64,000 nucleotides of DNA from Alistipes sp. (GTDB lineage Bacteria > Bacteroidota > Bacteroidia > Bacteroidales > Rikenellaceae), in the NCBI GenBank assembly GCA_022511345.1, contig JAFLRR010000010.1, forward strand, positions 1-64,000. Direction: 5' to 3'. The notes beneath the pieces are model-generated. The model searched no databases, was not told the origin of the DNA, and saw only the letters and a list, made by a program, of their open reading frames with translations. Made by a program: the position numbers and the translations under genes. Positions 21,423-29,793 of the stretch are shown here, in pieces; positions within the stretch are counted from its first letter, which is position 1; every line of letters begins with the position of its first letter.

Positions 21423-23029
21423 ACGACTTTCTGCAAACCGTCGACTGGTCCCGCGCGCAGTTCGCGCTGACGGCCGCCTACCACTGGTTCTTCGTGCCGC
21501 TCACGCTGGGCCTGGGTGTCATGTGCGCCATCATGGAGACCCTGTATGTGCGCACTGGCAGCGACTTCTGGAAGCGCACCGTGCGATTCTGGATGCGCCT
21601 GTTCGGCATCAACTTCGCCGTGGGCGTGGCCACGGGACTCATCCTCGAGTTCGAGTTCGGCACCAACTGGTCCAACTATTCGCACTTCGTGGGCGATATT
21701 TTCGGCGCTCCGCTGGCCGTCGAGGGCATCATGGCCTTCTTCCTCGAGAGCACCTTCGTGGCCGTAATGTTCTTCGGCTGGGACAAGGTCAGCAAACGCT
21801 TCCATCTGGCCGCCACGTGGCTCACGGCCATCGGAGCCAACCTCTCGGCTCTGTGGATACTCGTGGCAAATGCGTGGATGCAGCACCCTGTGGGCTGCAC
21901 CTTCAATGTCCATACCATGCGCAACGAGATGACCTCCTTCTCCGAGGTGCTCTTCTCGCCGGCGGCCATGACCAAATTCTTCCATACGGTCACCTCGGCC
22001 TTCGTGCTGGCGGCCGTATTCGTGGCGGGCGTGAGCGCGTGGTACCTGCTTCGCAGCCGCGAGCGCCGCATGGCCCGCAGCAGCATGACCATTGCGGCCG
22101 TATTCGGACTCGTCTCGTCGGTGGCGGCAGCCTTTACGGGCGATTTGTCGGGTGGGGTCATGGCTCGCACGCAGCCCATGAAGCTGGCTGCCGTCGAGGC
22201 TCTGTACGACGGCTCCGAAGGGGCGCCTCTGGTGGTTGCGGGCATCTTCAAGCCCGAGTCGGAGCGGGACGGCGGCGAGGCCTTCCGCTTCAAAATCGAG
22301 ATTCCCAAAATGCTGTCCGTCATGAGTTTCCATGATGCCGATGCCTATGTGGCCGGCATCAACGACCTTTTGCATGGCAATCCCGGGCGAGACATGCTTT
22401 CGGTCGAGCAGAAGATGGAGCGGGGCCGCGTGGTTATCGAACAGCTGGCCCGCCTGCGCGAGGCCAAGAAGTGCTACGATGCCGACACCGTCAGCCAGGT
22501 CGAGGCTCTGTTCGACCCCTCGACGCCCGAAGGCGCCGAGTTCCTCAGGGAGTATTTCGCCTACTTCGGCTACGGATACCTCCGCGCGCCCGAGCAGGCC
22601 GTGCCGCCCGTGCCGCTGCTATTCTGGTCGTTCCGCGTGATGGTCGGCGCAGGCTGTCTGTTTCTGCTGCTCTTCGCGCTGCTCTGCTGGCAGGCATACC
22701 GCAACCGTCTCTACGTGCGCAACAGCCGCTGGCTGTTCCACGCATGCATCTGGAGCATCCCGCTGGCCTACATCTCGTCGCAGGCTGGATGGATTGTGGC
22801 CGAGGTGGGCCGCCAGCCGTGGGTCATACAGGACCTGATGCCCGTCGATGCCGCCATTTCGCAGCTTCCGTCGGCCTCGGTCAAGACCACCTTCTTCATC
22901 TTCCTGCTGCTCTTCACGGCGCTGTTCATCGCCGAGATACGCATCATGCTGCGCCAGATAGCCATCGGCCCCGAGAGCCCCGGCGAGCTGCGCCGCAATA
23001 CCAAAGCTGCCAAAAAACAAAAACGATAG
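21419..23029 (+). CDS. cydA: Cytochrome bd ubiquinol oxidase subunit I
   Basis: 536 residues, polytopic. His22 in A-Y-H-W-F-F matches a heme axial ligand near the N-terminus. Q-P-M-K-L-A-A-V-E-A near residue 255 starts the quinol-binding Q-loop, and G-R-Q-P-W near 465 is the other invariant motif. About 130 residues lie between the K-L-A-A-V-E motif and the next helix, similar to the long-Q-loop (E. coli-type) subfamily. The enzyme oxidises quinol and reduces O2 to water with high affinity, letting a strict gut anaerobe scavenge traces of oxygen. Middle gene of DUF4492-cydA-cydB. Confidence 0.97.
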   Translation: MNDFLQTVDWSRAQFALTAAYHWFFVPLTLGLGVMCAIMETLYVRTGSDFWKRTVRFWMRLFGINFAVGVATGLILEFEFGTNWSNYSHFVGDIFGAPLAVEGIMAFFLESTFVAVMFFGWDKVSKRFHLAATWLTAIGANLSALWILVANAWMQHPVGCTFNVHTMRNEMTSFSEVLFSPAAMTKFFHTVTSAFVLAAVFVAGVSAWYLLRSRERRMARSSMTIAAVFGLVSSVAAAFTGDLSGGVMARTQPMKLAAVEALYDGSEGAPLVVAGIFKPESERDGGEAFRFKIEIPKMLSVMSFHDADAYVAGINDLLHGNPGRDMLSVEQKMERGRVVIEQLARLREAKKCYDADTVSQVEALFDPSTPEGAEFLREYFAYFGYGYLRAPEQAVPPVPLLFWSFRVMVGAGCLFLLLFALLCWQAYRNRLYVRNSRWLFHACIWSIPLAYISSQAGWIVAEVGRQPWVIQDLMPVDAAISQLPSASVKTTFFIFLLLFTALFIAEIRIMLRQIAIGPESPGELRRNTKAAKKQKR

Positions 23030-23033
23030 CCAT

Positions 23034-24203
23034 ATGAACACACTCATATTCCTGCAGCACTACTGGTGGGTCATAATCTCGCTTTTAGGCGCGCTTCTCA
23101 TATTCATGTTCTTCGTTCAGGGCGTGCAGGGCATGCTCTACGAGGTGGGACGCACGCCCGAGGAGCGCGACATCGTCGTGGGCGTCATAGGTCACAAGTG
23201 GGAGCTGACCTTCACCGTCCTGGTTACCTTCGGCGGAGCCTTCTTCGCCTCGTTCCCGCTCTTCTACTCGACGAGTTTCGGCGGCGCCACCTATGTCTGG
23301 ACAGCCATACTGCTGGCATTCGTCATCCAGGCCGTAGCCTTCGAGTTCCGCCGCAAACCCGGCAACCTGCTGGGCGACAAAACCTACGAATGGTTCCTCA
23401 TGATTAACGGCTTCGCTGGTCCGCTGCTGCTGGGCATGGCTTTCGCCACGCTCTTCACGGGCGCACCCTTCACCGTCGACCGCATGAATCTGCTCGAAGC
23501 CGGCGGCGATACGGTCATCTCGCGCTGGGCCACGCCGTGGCACGGACTCGATGCCGTGGCCGACGTGCGCAACTGGATGCTGGGCATCATCGTGCTGAGC
23601 CTCTCGCGCGTGCTGGCCATGCACTACCTGCTGGCTACGCTCAACGACAGCGAGATGCGCGAGCGTGCCCGCGAGCGCTCGGGCCTGAACGCCGTGCCGT
23701 GCATCGTGCTGCTGCCCGTCTTCGTGGGTGCCGTCTGCTGCCTTACGGGCGCCTCCTATGGCGACGGGGTGGACATCATCGCCTACGAGCACTACCGCTA
23801 TTTCAATACCTTCGTGGAGATGCCGTGGTTCATACCGCTGCTGCTCGGCGGCGTGGGACTGCTGGTCTACGGCTGCTTTACCGGCTGGTGGAACGGCAAC
23901 AGGCGCGCGCTGTGGTTCAGCGGCGCCGGCACCGTGCTGACATTCTTCACGCTCATACTGCTCTCGGGCTGGAACCACGCCTGCTACTATGTCTCGACTG
24001 TCGACATGCAGTCGTCGCTCAATATAGCCAACTCGTCGTCGAGCGAGTTCACGCTCAAGGTCATGGCCTGGGTGTCGCTCTTCATCCCCTTCGTGGTGGC
24101 GTACATCTGGTATGTGTGGCGCGCGCTGTTCCGACGCGTGGAGACTCCGGGCGATACCAAGCGCATGAACATCATCGACTTCTTCAACAGCGTCAAGTTC
24201 TGA
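23034..24203 (+). CDS. cydB: Cytochrome bd ubiquinol oxidase subunit II
   Basis: 389 residues with about eight hydrophobic helices. It has the CydB N-terminus with W-W-V-I-I-S-L-L-G-A-L, F-V-Q-G-V-Q-G-M-L in the first helix and the conserved V-I-G-H-K-W-E-L-T segment near residue 55. It lacks its own cofactor ligand set and stabilises CydA. It starts five bases after the cydA stop and ends at a strong terminator. Confidence 0.96.
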   Translation: MNTLIFLQHYWWVIISLLGALLIFMFFVQGVQGMLYEVGRTPEERDIVVGVIGHKWELTFTVLVTFGGAFFASFPLFYSTSFGGATYVWTAILLAFVIQAVAFEFRRKPGNLLGDKTYEWFLMINGFAGPLLLGMAFATLFTGAPFTVDRMNLLEAGGDTVISRWATPWHGLDAVADVRNWMLGIIVLSLSRVLAMHYLLATLNDSEMRERARERSGLNAVPCIVLLPVFVGAVCCLTGASYGDGVDIIAYEHYRYFNTFVEMPWFIPLLLGGVGLLVYGCFTGWWNGNRRALWFSGAGTVLTFFTLILLSGWNHACYYVSTVDMQSSLNIANSSSSEFTLKVMAWVSLFIPFVVAYIWYVWRALFRRVETPGDTKRMNIIDFFNSVKF

Positions 24204-24223
24204 TTCGCGCTGCCTGAAAACGA

Positions 24224-24251
24224 ACGCCCCCGGGAAACCTCCCGGGGGCGT
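24224..24251. terminator. Terminator between cydB and the convergent lipoprotein gene
   Basis: An 11-bp stem ACGCCCCCGGG / CCCGGGGGCGT around AAACCT, 21 bases after the cydB stop. A-rich on the left and T-rich on the right, so it may act on both strands. Confidence 0.85.
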
Positions 24252-24273
24252 CTTCATTGCGTAGTGCGGTGCG

Positions 24274-24846
24274 TCAGTTTCCGTAAATCGCAATCTCGTC
24301 TATCTCTACATCGAAATCGAACAGTTCGTCGGCGCACTGTGCCTGCATGGTGGCTATGCGCGAGTTGTCGGTCGTGTCGGCCAGTATGGCGTTGAAGAAC
24401 TCCTCGGCCGACGAGTAATATCTGTTGACCTTGGCCGCAAAACAGCGGTAGAACGCCCTCTGTCCGCTGCGGTCGAGACCTTCGGGCAGCACTCCCTGCT
24501 CCACTAAATAGCGGTAGGGGTAGAGGTGGCGCATGTTGTGGGCGTCGGCGTCGAGTTCGTCTATTATGGTGGTTATGACCACGGCGTCGATGGTGTCGTT
24601 GAGTCCCGGCATCTTTACGAATGTGGCATATACCGGATAGTCGTGCTCCAGGTCCGTGGCCACGTTGTCCGAGAATATCACGAACTCGGGTTCGGTCAAA
24701 TCCTGCAGATATACCATCTGCCTGTACTGTTTCAGAGCGTTGCGCATCTGCTGACGCTCTTCACGGTTCCATCCGGCCTGCTGCGAGCAGGCTCCGAATC
24801 CTATCGCCGCAGCGAGCAGCGGCAGCGCAAGTAGCGATTTTTTCAT
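24274..24846 (-). CDS. Uncharacterised small lipoprotein
   Basis: 190 residues with a lipoprotein signal ending at Cys20 (G-F-G-A-C). The mature part is acidic and mostly helical by composition, with an R-R-E-E-R-Q-Q-M-like basic start (W-N-R-E-E-R-Q-Q-M) and no motif I recognise. It is a single-gene unit convergent with cydB; a -7 box was not obvious. Function unknown. Confidence 0.7.
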   Translation of the reverse strand: MKKSLLALPLLAAAIGFGACSQQAGWNREERQQMRNALKQYRQMVYLQDLTEPEFVIFSDNVATDLEHDYPVYATFVKMPGLNDTIDAVVITTIIDELDADAHNMRHLYPYRYLVEQGVLPEGLDRSGQRAFYRCFAAKVNRYYSSAEEFFNAILADTTDNSRIATMQAQCADELFDFDVEIDEIAIYGN

Positions 24847-25024
24847 CTCTTGTCAATGTTATTTGTTCAACTGCTCCCACAATAACAATTGATGTGCCAG
24901 AGTGAACTTTCACGCCGCCGGCCGCCCCTAAAGCCGCTGCAGCATCGCATGCCGGCCCTGTCGGCGGATTGCAGCGGGGGTTTGTTGATAAAACCGCCGA
25001 GTTTGTTGATTATCGGCTCTGAAG

Positions 25025-25056
25025 TTTGTCCGGCGGATATTTTTGGACTATTTTTG
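25025..25056 (+). promoter_or_regulatory. Promoter of the fimbrillin/DUF4493/PCMD operon
   Basis: TTTG at 25025-25028, 20-base spacer, TATTTTTG at 25049-25056, and the first ATG 33 bases later. Both boxes are exact matches to the Bacteroidota consensus. It supports the start at 25089 rather than an upstream in-frame codon at 25026, which lies inside the promoter. Confidence 0.88.
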
Positions 25057-25088
25057 TAATGCCGGATAGTGTTCCGGCTTTTGACAAG

Positions 25089-26888
25089 ATGAAAAGAGTT
25101 GCTAATATATATCGGTATCTGCTCCGCGCCGTGCTGCCCGCCATGGCCGTTGCGGCATGCTCGCAGGAGGCTGCCGATTTTACTGCCGGGCCCTCGGGCC
25201 GCATAGAAGCCGTCATACGCGCCGCAGGAGCTGCCACGCGCACATCCATCGACAGCGACGATGGCCGTACCGTGACCGTCGCATGGGACAAGGAAGACCG
25301 CATCATGCTCTGGGCCCGCGGCACTACGCCTGTCGACGGCGCCGTCTTCTCGCGCTGGTTCGGCGCGGCCGAGCGCTCCGAGGCGCTCTTCATCGGCGGC
25401 ATAGCCGCCATGGAGGCGGAGAACCACACCTATTTCGGCGTAAGCCCCGAGCCGCAGACAATCGACGGCACCGTGGTTAGCTACGAGCTGCCGGCCGTGC
25501 AGTCGGGAGTATATGACGGTGCGCTTGACATACTGCATGCCGCACCCGCCGTTGGGGCCGGTCTTTCGGAGGGCCTCAACGACTTGGAGCTGAGCTTCCG
25601 CCACATGACTCACGCACTGAAGATTACAATACCCGAGGGCCGCAACGACTTCGGCCTCATAGACCGCATATGCATCGAGTTCCCGCAGCCCGTCGTGGGA
25701 ACTCTTTCGTTCGATGCCTCGTCGGGCGATACGGCCGTGCTGGGCGACGACGCGTCGTCGCGCGTGACGGTCAAGTTCCCCGAGCCCGTGGGCGCCGGCA
25801 CATCGTTCTGGGTGTGGGTCGCTCCGGTCGAAATATCTGGTACGGTCACCTTCCGCGTCTACGGACACGAGCAGATGGCGCCTCCCGTGCGCAGCAACGA
25901 CTTCGACGGCGCCTTGGCCGCGGGCCGCATCACGCCCGTGAATCTGTCGGTGCCTGCCGAGCTGAGAGTCACGTGGATAGACTATCAGATCGACTGGCAG
26001 TCGCGTCTGGGCGAGCCGGTCGAGGCTCTGCATCTCTCGCTCGATGGCGGTCTCTGCTTCGCCGACGGCGAGAGCGAGATGCTTGTCGATGCCGATGACG
26101 ACGGACTCCTCCGCGTTCCGTTCCTTACGGTGGACATGCCGTCGGTGGCAGGCTCCGAGATGGCGGCTCTCTTCGATTCCGAGCACGCCCTTGTGGCAGA
26201 TGCTTTAACGGTTCCGCAGAGCTATGCGCCCGATGCACACAATGATGCCTCGGCTGTGGCCCCGTGGCTCTATTTCGAGGATTTCAGCGGTGTGACCGTC
26301 TCCTATGAGTACAATACCGAATTCAAGACCGGCGATTCGAGCAACCCGTCGCCAATAAAGCTCGACGGCTACGGACTTGCGCAGTGGACCGGTGCGCGCG
26401 TGGGCGTGGCGGCAGGTTCGGGTCTGCGCATCATGAGCCGTCTCGAGATGGGTCTTTGGGTTGCGAACCGCATGTACGGCCGTGCCGAGAGTGCTCCTGT
26501 GGCCAACATCAAGCCGGGCAAGAGTGTCGATGTGAAGGTCACATACGACTATATGGGCGCCCGCTACAACGGAGCCGGAGGTTCCAGCGGCGATGTCCTG
26601 ATGTCGTTCGGCTATGACAGTTACGAAGCTACGCAGGGCGGTATAGCCGCGGATACTGATTTGGCAAATATCATAATCAACGACGAGATAGTCGAAGTCT
26701 CCGCTTCGAGCAATACCACTCACTACGGGATGGACAAGCGCACCATAAATCCGCAGACCATACCTTCGTGCAACGCCGACACGCGCCTCTGCTGGAAGGT
26801 CTACAACAACCGTGCGGCAACTCTTGGCGCCAACGGCAACTACTGGCTCTACCTCGATAACATACGCGTCTCGATAGCAGGCGAATGA
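25089..26888 (+). CDS. Fimbrillin-family lipoprotein with C-terminal lectin-like domain
   Basis: 599 residues from the ATG at 25089, with a lipobox A-V-A-A-C. Residues about 35-300 look like the fimbrillin (Mfa1/FimA-like) fold: the T-R-T-S-I-D motif, then D-G-R-T-V-T-V-A-W-D-K-E-D-R-I, which is the recurrent start of these proteins. Residues about 395-599 form a second, beta-sandwich-like domain starting W-L-Y-F-E-D-F-S-G-V and ending W-L-Y-L-D-N-I-R-V, a pattern of carbohydrate-binding jelly rolls. First gene of a seven-gene run; its stop overlaps the next start by four bases. Likely surface-exposed; a pilin versus adhesin role cannot be settled from sequence. Confidence 0.75.
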   Translation: MKRVANIYRYLLRAVLPAMAVAACSQEAADFTAGPSGRIEAVIRAAGAATRTSIDSDDGRTVTVAWDKEDRIMLWARGTTPVDGAVFSRWFGAAERSEALFIGGIAAMEAENHTYFGVSPEPQTIDGTVVSYELPAVQSGVYDGALDILHAAPAVGAGLSEGLNDLELSFRHMTHALKITIPEGRNDFGLIDRICIEFPQPVVGTLSFDASSGDTAVLGDDASSRVTVKFPEPVGAGTSFWVWVAPVEISGTVTFRVYGHEQMAPPVRSNDFDGALAAGRITPVNLSVPAELRVTWIDYQIDWQSRLGEPVEALHLSLDGGLCFADGESEMLVDADDDGLLRVPFLTVDMPSVAGSEMAALFDSEHALVADALTVPQSYAPDAHNDASAVAPWLYFEDFSGVTVSYEYNTEFKTGDSSNPSPIKLDGYGLAQWTGARVGVAAGSGLRIMSRLEMGLWVANRMYGRAESAPVANIKPGKSVDVKVTYDYMGARYNGAGGSSGDVLMSFGYDSYEATQGGIAADTDLANIIINDEIVEVSASSNTTHYGMDKRTINPQTIPSCNADTRLCWKVYNNRAATLGANGNYWLYLDNIRVSIAGE

Positions 26889-27895
26889 GAATAAAAAACG
26901 ACAACATGAAAATAATGATGAAAAGATTGATTTACCCGATGCTCGCGGCGGCGGTCTTCTCCTGTTCCAAGGAGCCGGCCCCTGTCCCCGGCGACGGATT
27001 GGGCGTTCTGAATCCCGAGGTGCAGCTGCTGCCCGTGGTCGACGCCGATACCCGGGCTCAGGTCGACATCACCTCGCTCGGATTTCCCGCATCGAAGATT
27101 CCCCAGGGCAAACAGATGCGTCTGCGTATCATAAATGCCCAGACGGGCGGCACCCGCGTGTGGGATGCCGTGTCGCAGTATTCGCCCGTGCGCGACCTGC
27201 TGCCTGCCGGCAACCGCTACCGTGCTCAAGTAGGTTCGCGCGTGCCATTCCCCGACTACAGCAATTCCGACGCTCAGCTTGTCGACGGCGGCGAGCTGCA
27301 CAAGCACCAGCCGTCGGAACTCATTCCCCGCGTCTACGAGGGATATATAGGCGACGGATACGACTCGCTCTATTTCGAGGGCTGGTCGGAGATAGTGACC
27401 ATTCTGCCGCGCTATACCGGCTCCGACGGCGAGGGTACGACCGTGGTGACTCCCTGTCCGATTGCGGCTCACGTGGTCAATACGCTGGTTACAATCGAGT
27501 TCACAGACAATTTCAAGAACTATTTCCCCAATGGTGCCAATTTCCGCATCGAGACGCTGCGCAACAGCTTCCCGCGTACGGGCACTCCCAAAATAGGCTA
27601 TGACGCCGGTGCTGCCGACAGCTATGTTCCGGCAGTCTACTACCTGCGCCCCTACAGCTTCCGCATCACCGGCGAGGCTGTCAAGGCTACGCCTGCAGCC
27701 GACATCGACCCCGTGACTGTCCGCTTTGCCGAGACCGTCAACGCCTCGCCGGCTCCGCAGACCCTCTACCGCTACCGTTTCGATGTTTCGGGCATCGGCG
27801 GCGGCGACAGCAGCGGCATAACCATCACGCTCAACGGCGAGCCCGTCGACACCGACGATACCGACCACGAACTCAATCCCGACGCCCGTCCGTAG
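26885..27895 (+). CDS. DUF4493-like lipoprotein
   Basis: 336 residues, lipobox V-F-S-C preceded by L-I-Y-P-M-L-A-A-A. The start could also be one of the Met codons seven to eleven residues inward, giving a tidier signal. The mature part resembles a single DUF4493 module: a strand M-R-L-R-I-I-N, a turn, L-P-A-G-N-R-Y-R-A-Q-V, an aromatic E-G-W-S segment, then V-N-T-L-V-T-I-E-F-T-D-N-F with N-Y-F. The start overlaps the fimbrillin stop (ATGA), which suggests coupled synthesis. Function unknown. Confidence 0.6.
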   Translation: MRIKNDNMKIMMKRLIYPMLAAAVFSCSKEPAPVPGDGLGVLNPEVQLLPVVDADTRAQVDITSLGFPASKIPQGKQMRLRIINAQTGGTRVWDAVSQYSPVRDLLPAGNRYRAQVGSRVPFPDYSNSDAQLVDGGELHKHQPSELIPRVYEGYIGDGYDSLYFEGWSEIVTILPRYTGSDGEGTTVVTPCPIAAHVVNTLVTIEFTDNFKNYFPNGANFRIETLRNSFPRTGTPKIGYDAGAADSYVPAVYYLRPYSFRITGEAVKATPAADIDPVTVRFAETVNASPAPQTLYRYRFDVSGIGGGDSSGITITLNGEPVDTDDTDHELNPDARP

Positions 27896-27926
27896 GGTAG
27901 TGTTAAACGACAAAAAACGATACGAT

Positions 27927-29780
27927 ATGAAACGTCTATTCGGATTCAATATGTTGCAGGCTGCAGCTGCCTGCCTGCTTCTTGTCTCGGCGGGCTGCCG
28001 CGAGAGAGAGGCCACCGGCTTCGGCCCCGACGACTCTGGCTCGGGACCGTCGACCGAGACCGGCTACATATCCTTCGCCGCATCGGACCTGCGGGTGGAG
28101 ATGCGCAGCGAGAATGTTGACTCCTCGCCGGGCGGCACCCGTGCAGCCAACATCGACCCTGCTACCTACACCGTCGAGATTGTCGACGCGGCATCGGGTT
28201 CGGTGGTCAAGTCGTTCCTTTACGGCGACCGCGGCGATGCGCCCATGGCAGTGCCCGTGGGAACCTACTATCTGCGCGTGTACTCCAACGAGATGACGCA
28301 GAATGCCGCGTGGGGCGATGAGCCCGGCGTGCCTACCTATGGCGCCACCTCCGACCGCGAACACGACATAACCGTGGCCAAGACCCACACCGTCGACAAT
28401 CCCGCGCAGGTGGGCACCATAACCTGCCACATGCAGGAGATTATGGTCACCGTGTCGTTCGACGACTCTATGGAGCGCCTGCTGAGCACCGACACCGAGT
28501 GCTACGTGCGTCTCAACAGCGACAACTCGCGTACCCTCTACTACAACAAGCAGGGCGTCGGCACCGACTCCAACGGCCGCAAATACGGACAGTACGGCAT
28601 AGTCGACACCGGCAATGCCGACGAGAACGGCGACATAGTCAAGGAGACTAAGGTGCAGTCGTCCGAAGGCTTCCTGAAGCCCTCGCGCACCAACAACACA
28701 CTGATGCTCTACCTGTCGACCACCTTCAACGGCAGCACCATCACGGCGCAGCCATTCCAGGTGTCGACCGAGGCCAAGGGCGGCGAGCACCGCCGTATAA
28801 CCATCTATCTGACGGGCGCAGGCAACGGCTCCATCGAGGTTGTGGCTACCGTCGAGACGTGGGTCTACGACGAGCTTGTCGACATCGATACCCGCTCGCT
28901 GGCCAGCTTCACCGAGGAGCGTATTCCCGACCTCGACAATCCCGATGCTCCCAAATTCCACTGGGGCGCGTTCGACTTCGCCGACACCTTCAACCTGACC
29001 TCGTCGCAGTTCGACACCAACGGCGACTTCACGGGCGACGCTCTATTCACTGTCGAGACCACCACCGACATCGTCCGCTTCACGGTTCGTGCCGAGAGCG
29101 ACAACAGCGACTTTGCCGAGTATATCCGCACCGTCGGTCTGGACAGCGATACCGACCTGGTAAGCTCCGCCGCAAGCATCGGCAAGACCACTCTGCGCGG
29201 CTGGGGCTTCCCCGACACCCATTTCGAGGGCACCGAGCTGCCGTTCAACCTTAGCGGCCTGATGAATGTGCTCTATCCCGACTACTACGGCGAGCACCGC
29301 TTCATCATGACCGTCACCGACGCGGCCGGATTGCACACTACCGTGACGCTGCGCATCAATTGCGTTCAGGAGATTGCCGAAGACCCCAGCATCATCTGGG
29401 TAGGCAGCGACATCAACGTCCGCCACGAGGTTGTGACCGGCATGCAGGTCAAAATCGAGATTCGCGCCTCGAAGGGCATCAAGGCTCTCGACGTCGAAAT
29501 CTCGGGCGCACTGACTCCCGAGGAGCTCGACGGACTGAACTTAGCACCCGAGTTCGACCTCATCAACCCCGACATCACGCGCGAGGGTCTGGGCTCGGCG
29601 CTCGAAGGCCTGGGCTTCCCCGTGGGCGATGCCGTGCGCGACCAGAGCTACGTGGGCTTCGATATCTCCAAGTTCATGGGACTTCTGGGAACATTCCAGG
29701 GCGACACCAACTTCAAACTGACCGTCACCGACAACGACGGACAGCAGTGCACCCGTACCATCATGTTGCATGTAAACTAA
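27927..29780 (+). CDS. DUF4493 lipoprotein with two tandem Ig-like domains
   Basis: 617 residues from the ATG at 27927 (M-K-R-L-F-G-F), lipobox V-S-A-G-C. Residues about 30-310 match DUF4493: Y-T-V-E-I-V-D-A near 75, V-P-V-G-T-Y-Y-L-R-V-Y near 110 and Q-E-I-M-V-T-V-S-F-D near 170. Two homologous beta domains follow, about 330-475 and 480-617, each ending in F-x-x-T-V-T-D-x-x-G and a T-x-x-L-x-x-N/H-strand, as in bacterial Ig-like repeats. It is the third gene of the operon, 31 bases after the previous stop. It may be a spacer or stalk presenting a binding domain. Confidence 0.7.
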   Translation: MKRLFGFNMLQAAAACLLLVSAGCREREATGFGPDDSGSGPSTETGYISFAASDLRVEMRSENVDSSPGGTRAANIDPATYTVEIVDAASGSVVKSFLYGDRGDAPMAVPVGTYYLRVYSNEMTQNAAWGDEPGVPTYGATSDREHDITVAKTHTVDNPAQVGTITCHMQEIMVTVSFDDSMERLLSTDTECYVRLNSDNSRTLYYNKQGVGTDSNGRKYGQYGIVDTGNADENGDIVKETKVQSSEGFLKPSRTNNTLMLYLSTTFNGSTITAQPFQVSTEAKGGEHRRITIYLTGAGNGSIEVVATVETWVYDELVDIDTRSLASFTEERIPDLDNPDAPKFHWGAFDFADTFNLTSSQFDTNGDFTGDALFTVETTTDIVRFTVRAESDNSDFAEYIRTVGLDSDTDLVSSAASIGKTTLRGWGFPDTHFEGTELPFNLSGLMNVLYPDYYGEHRFIMTVTDAAGLHTTVTLRINCVQEIAEDPSIIWVGSDINVRHEVVTGMQVKIEIRASKGIKALDVEISGALTPEELDGLNLAPEFDLINPDITREGLGSALEGLGFPVGDAVRDQSYVGFDISKFMGLLGTFQGDTNFKLTVTDNDGQQCTRTIMLHVN

Positions 29781-29793
29781 CGATTCGCAGTTA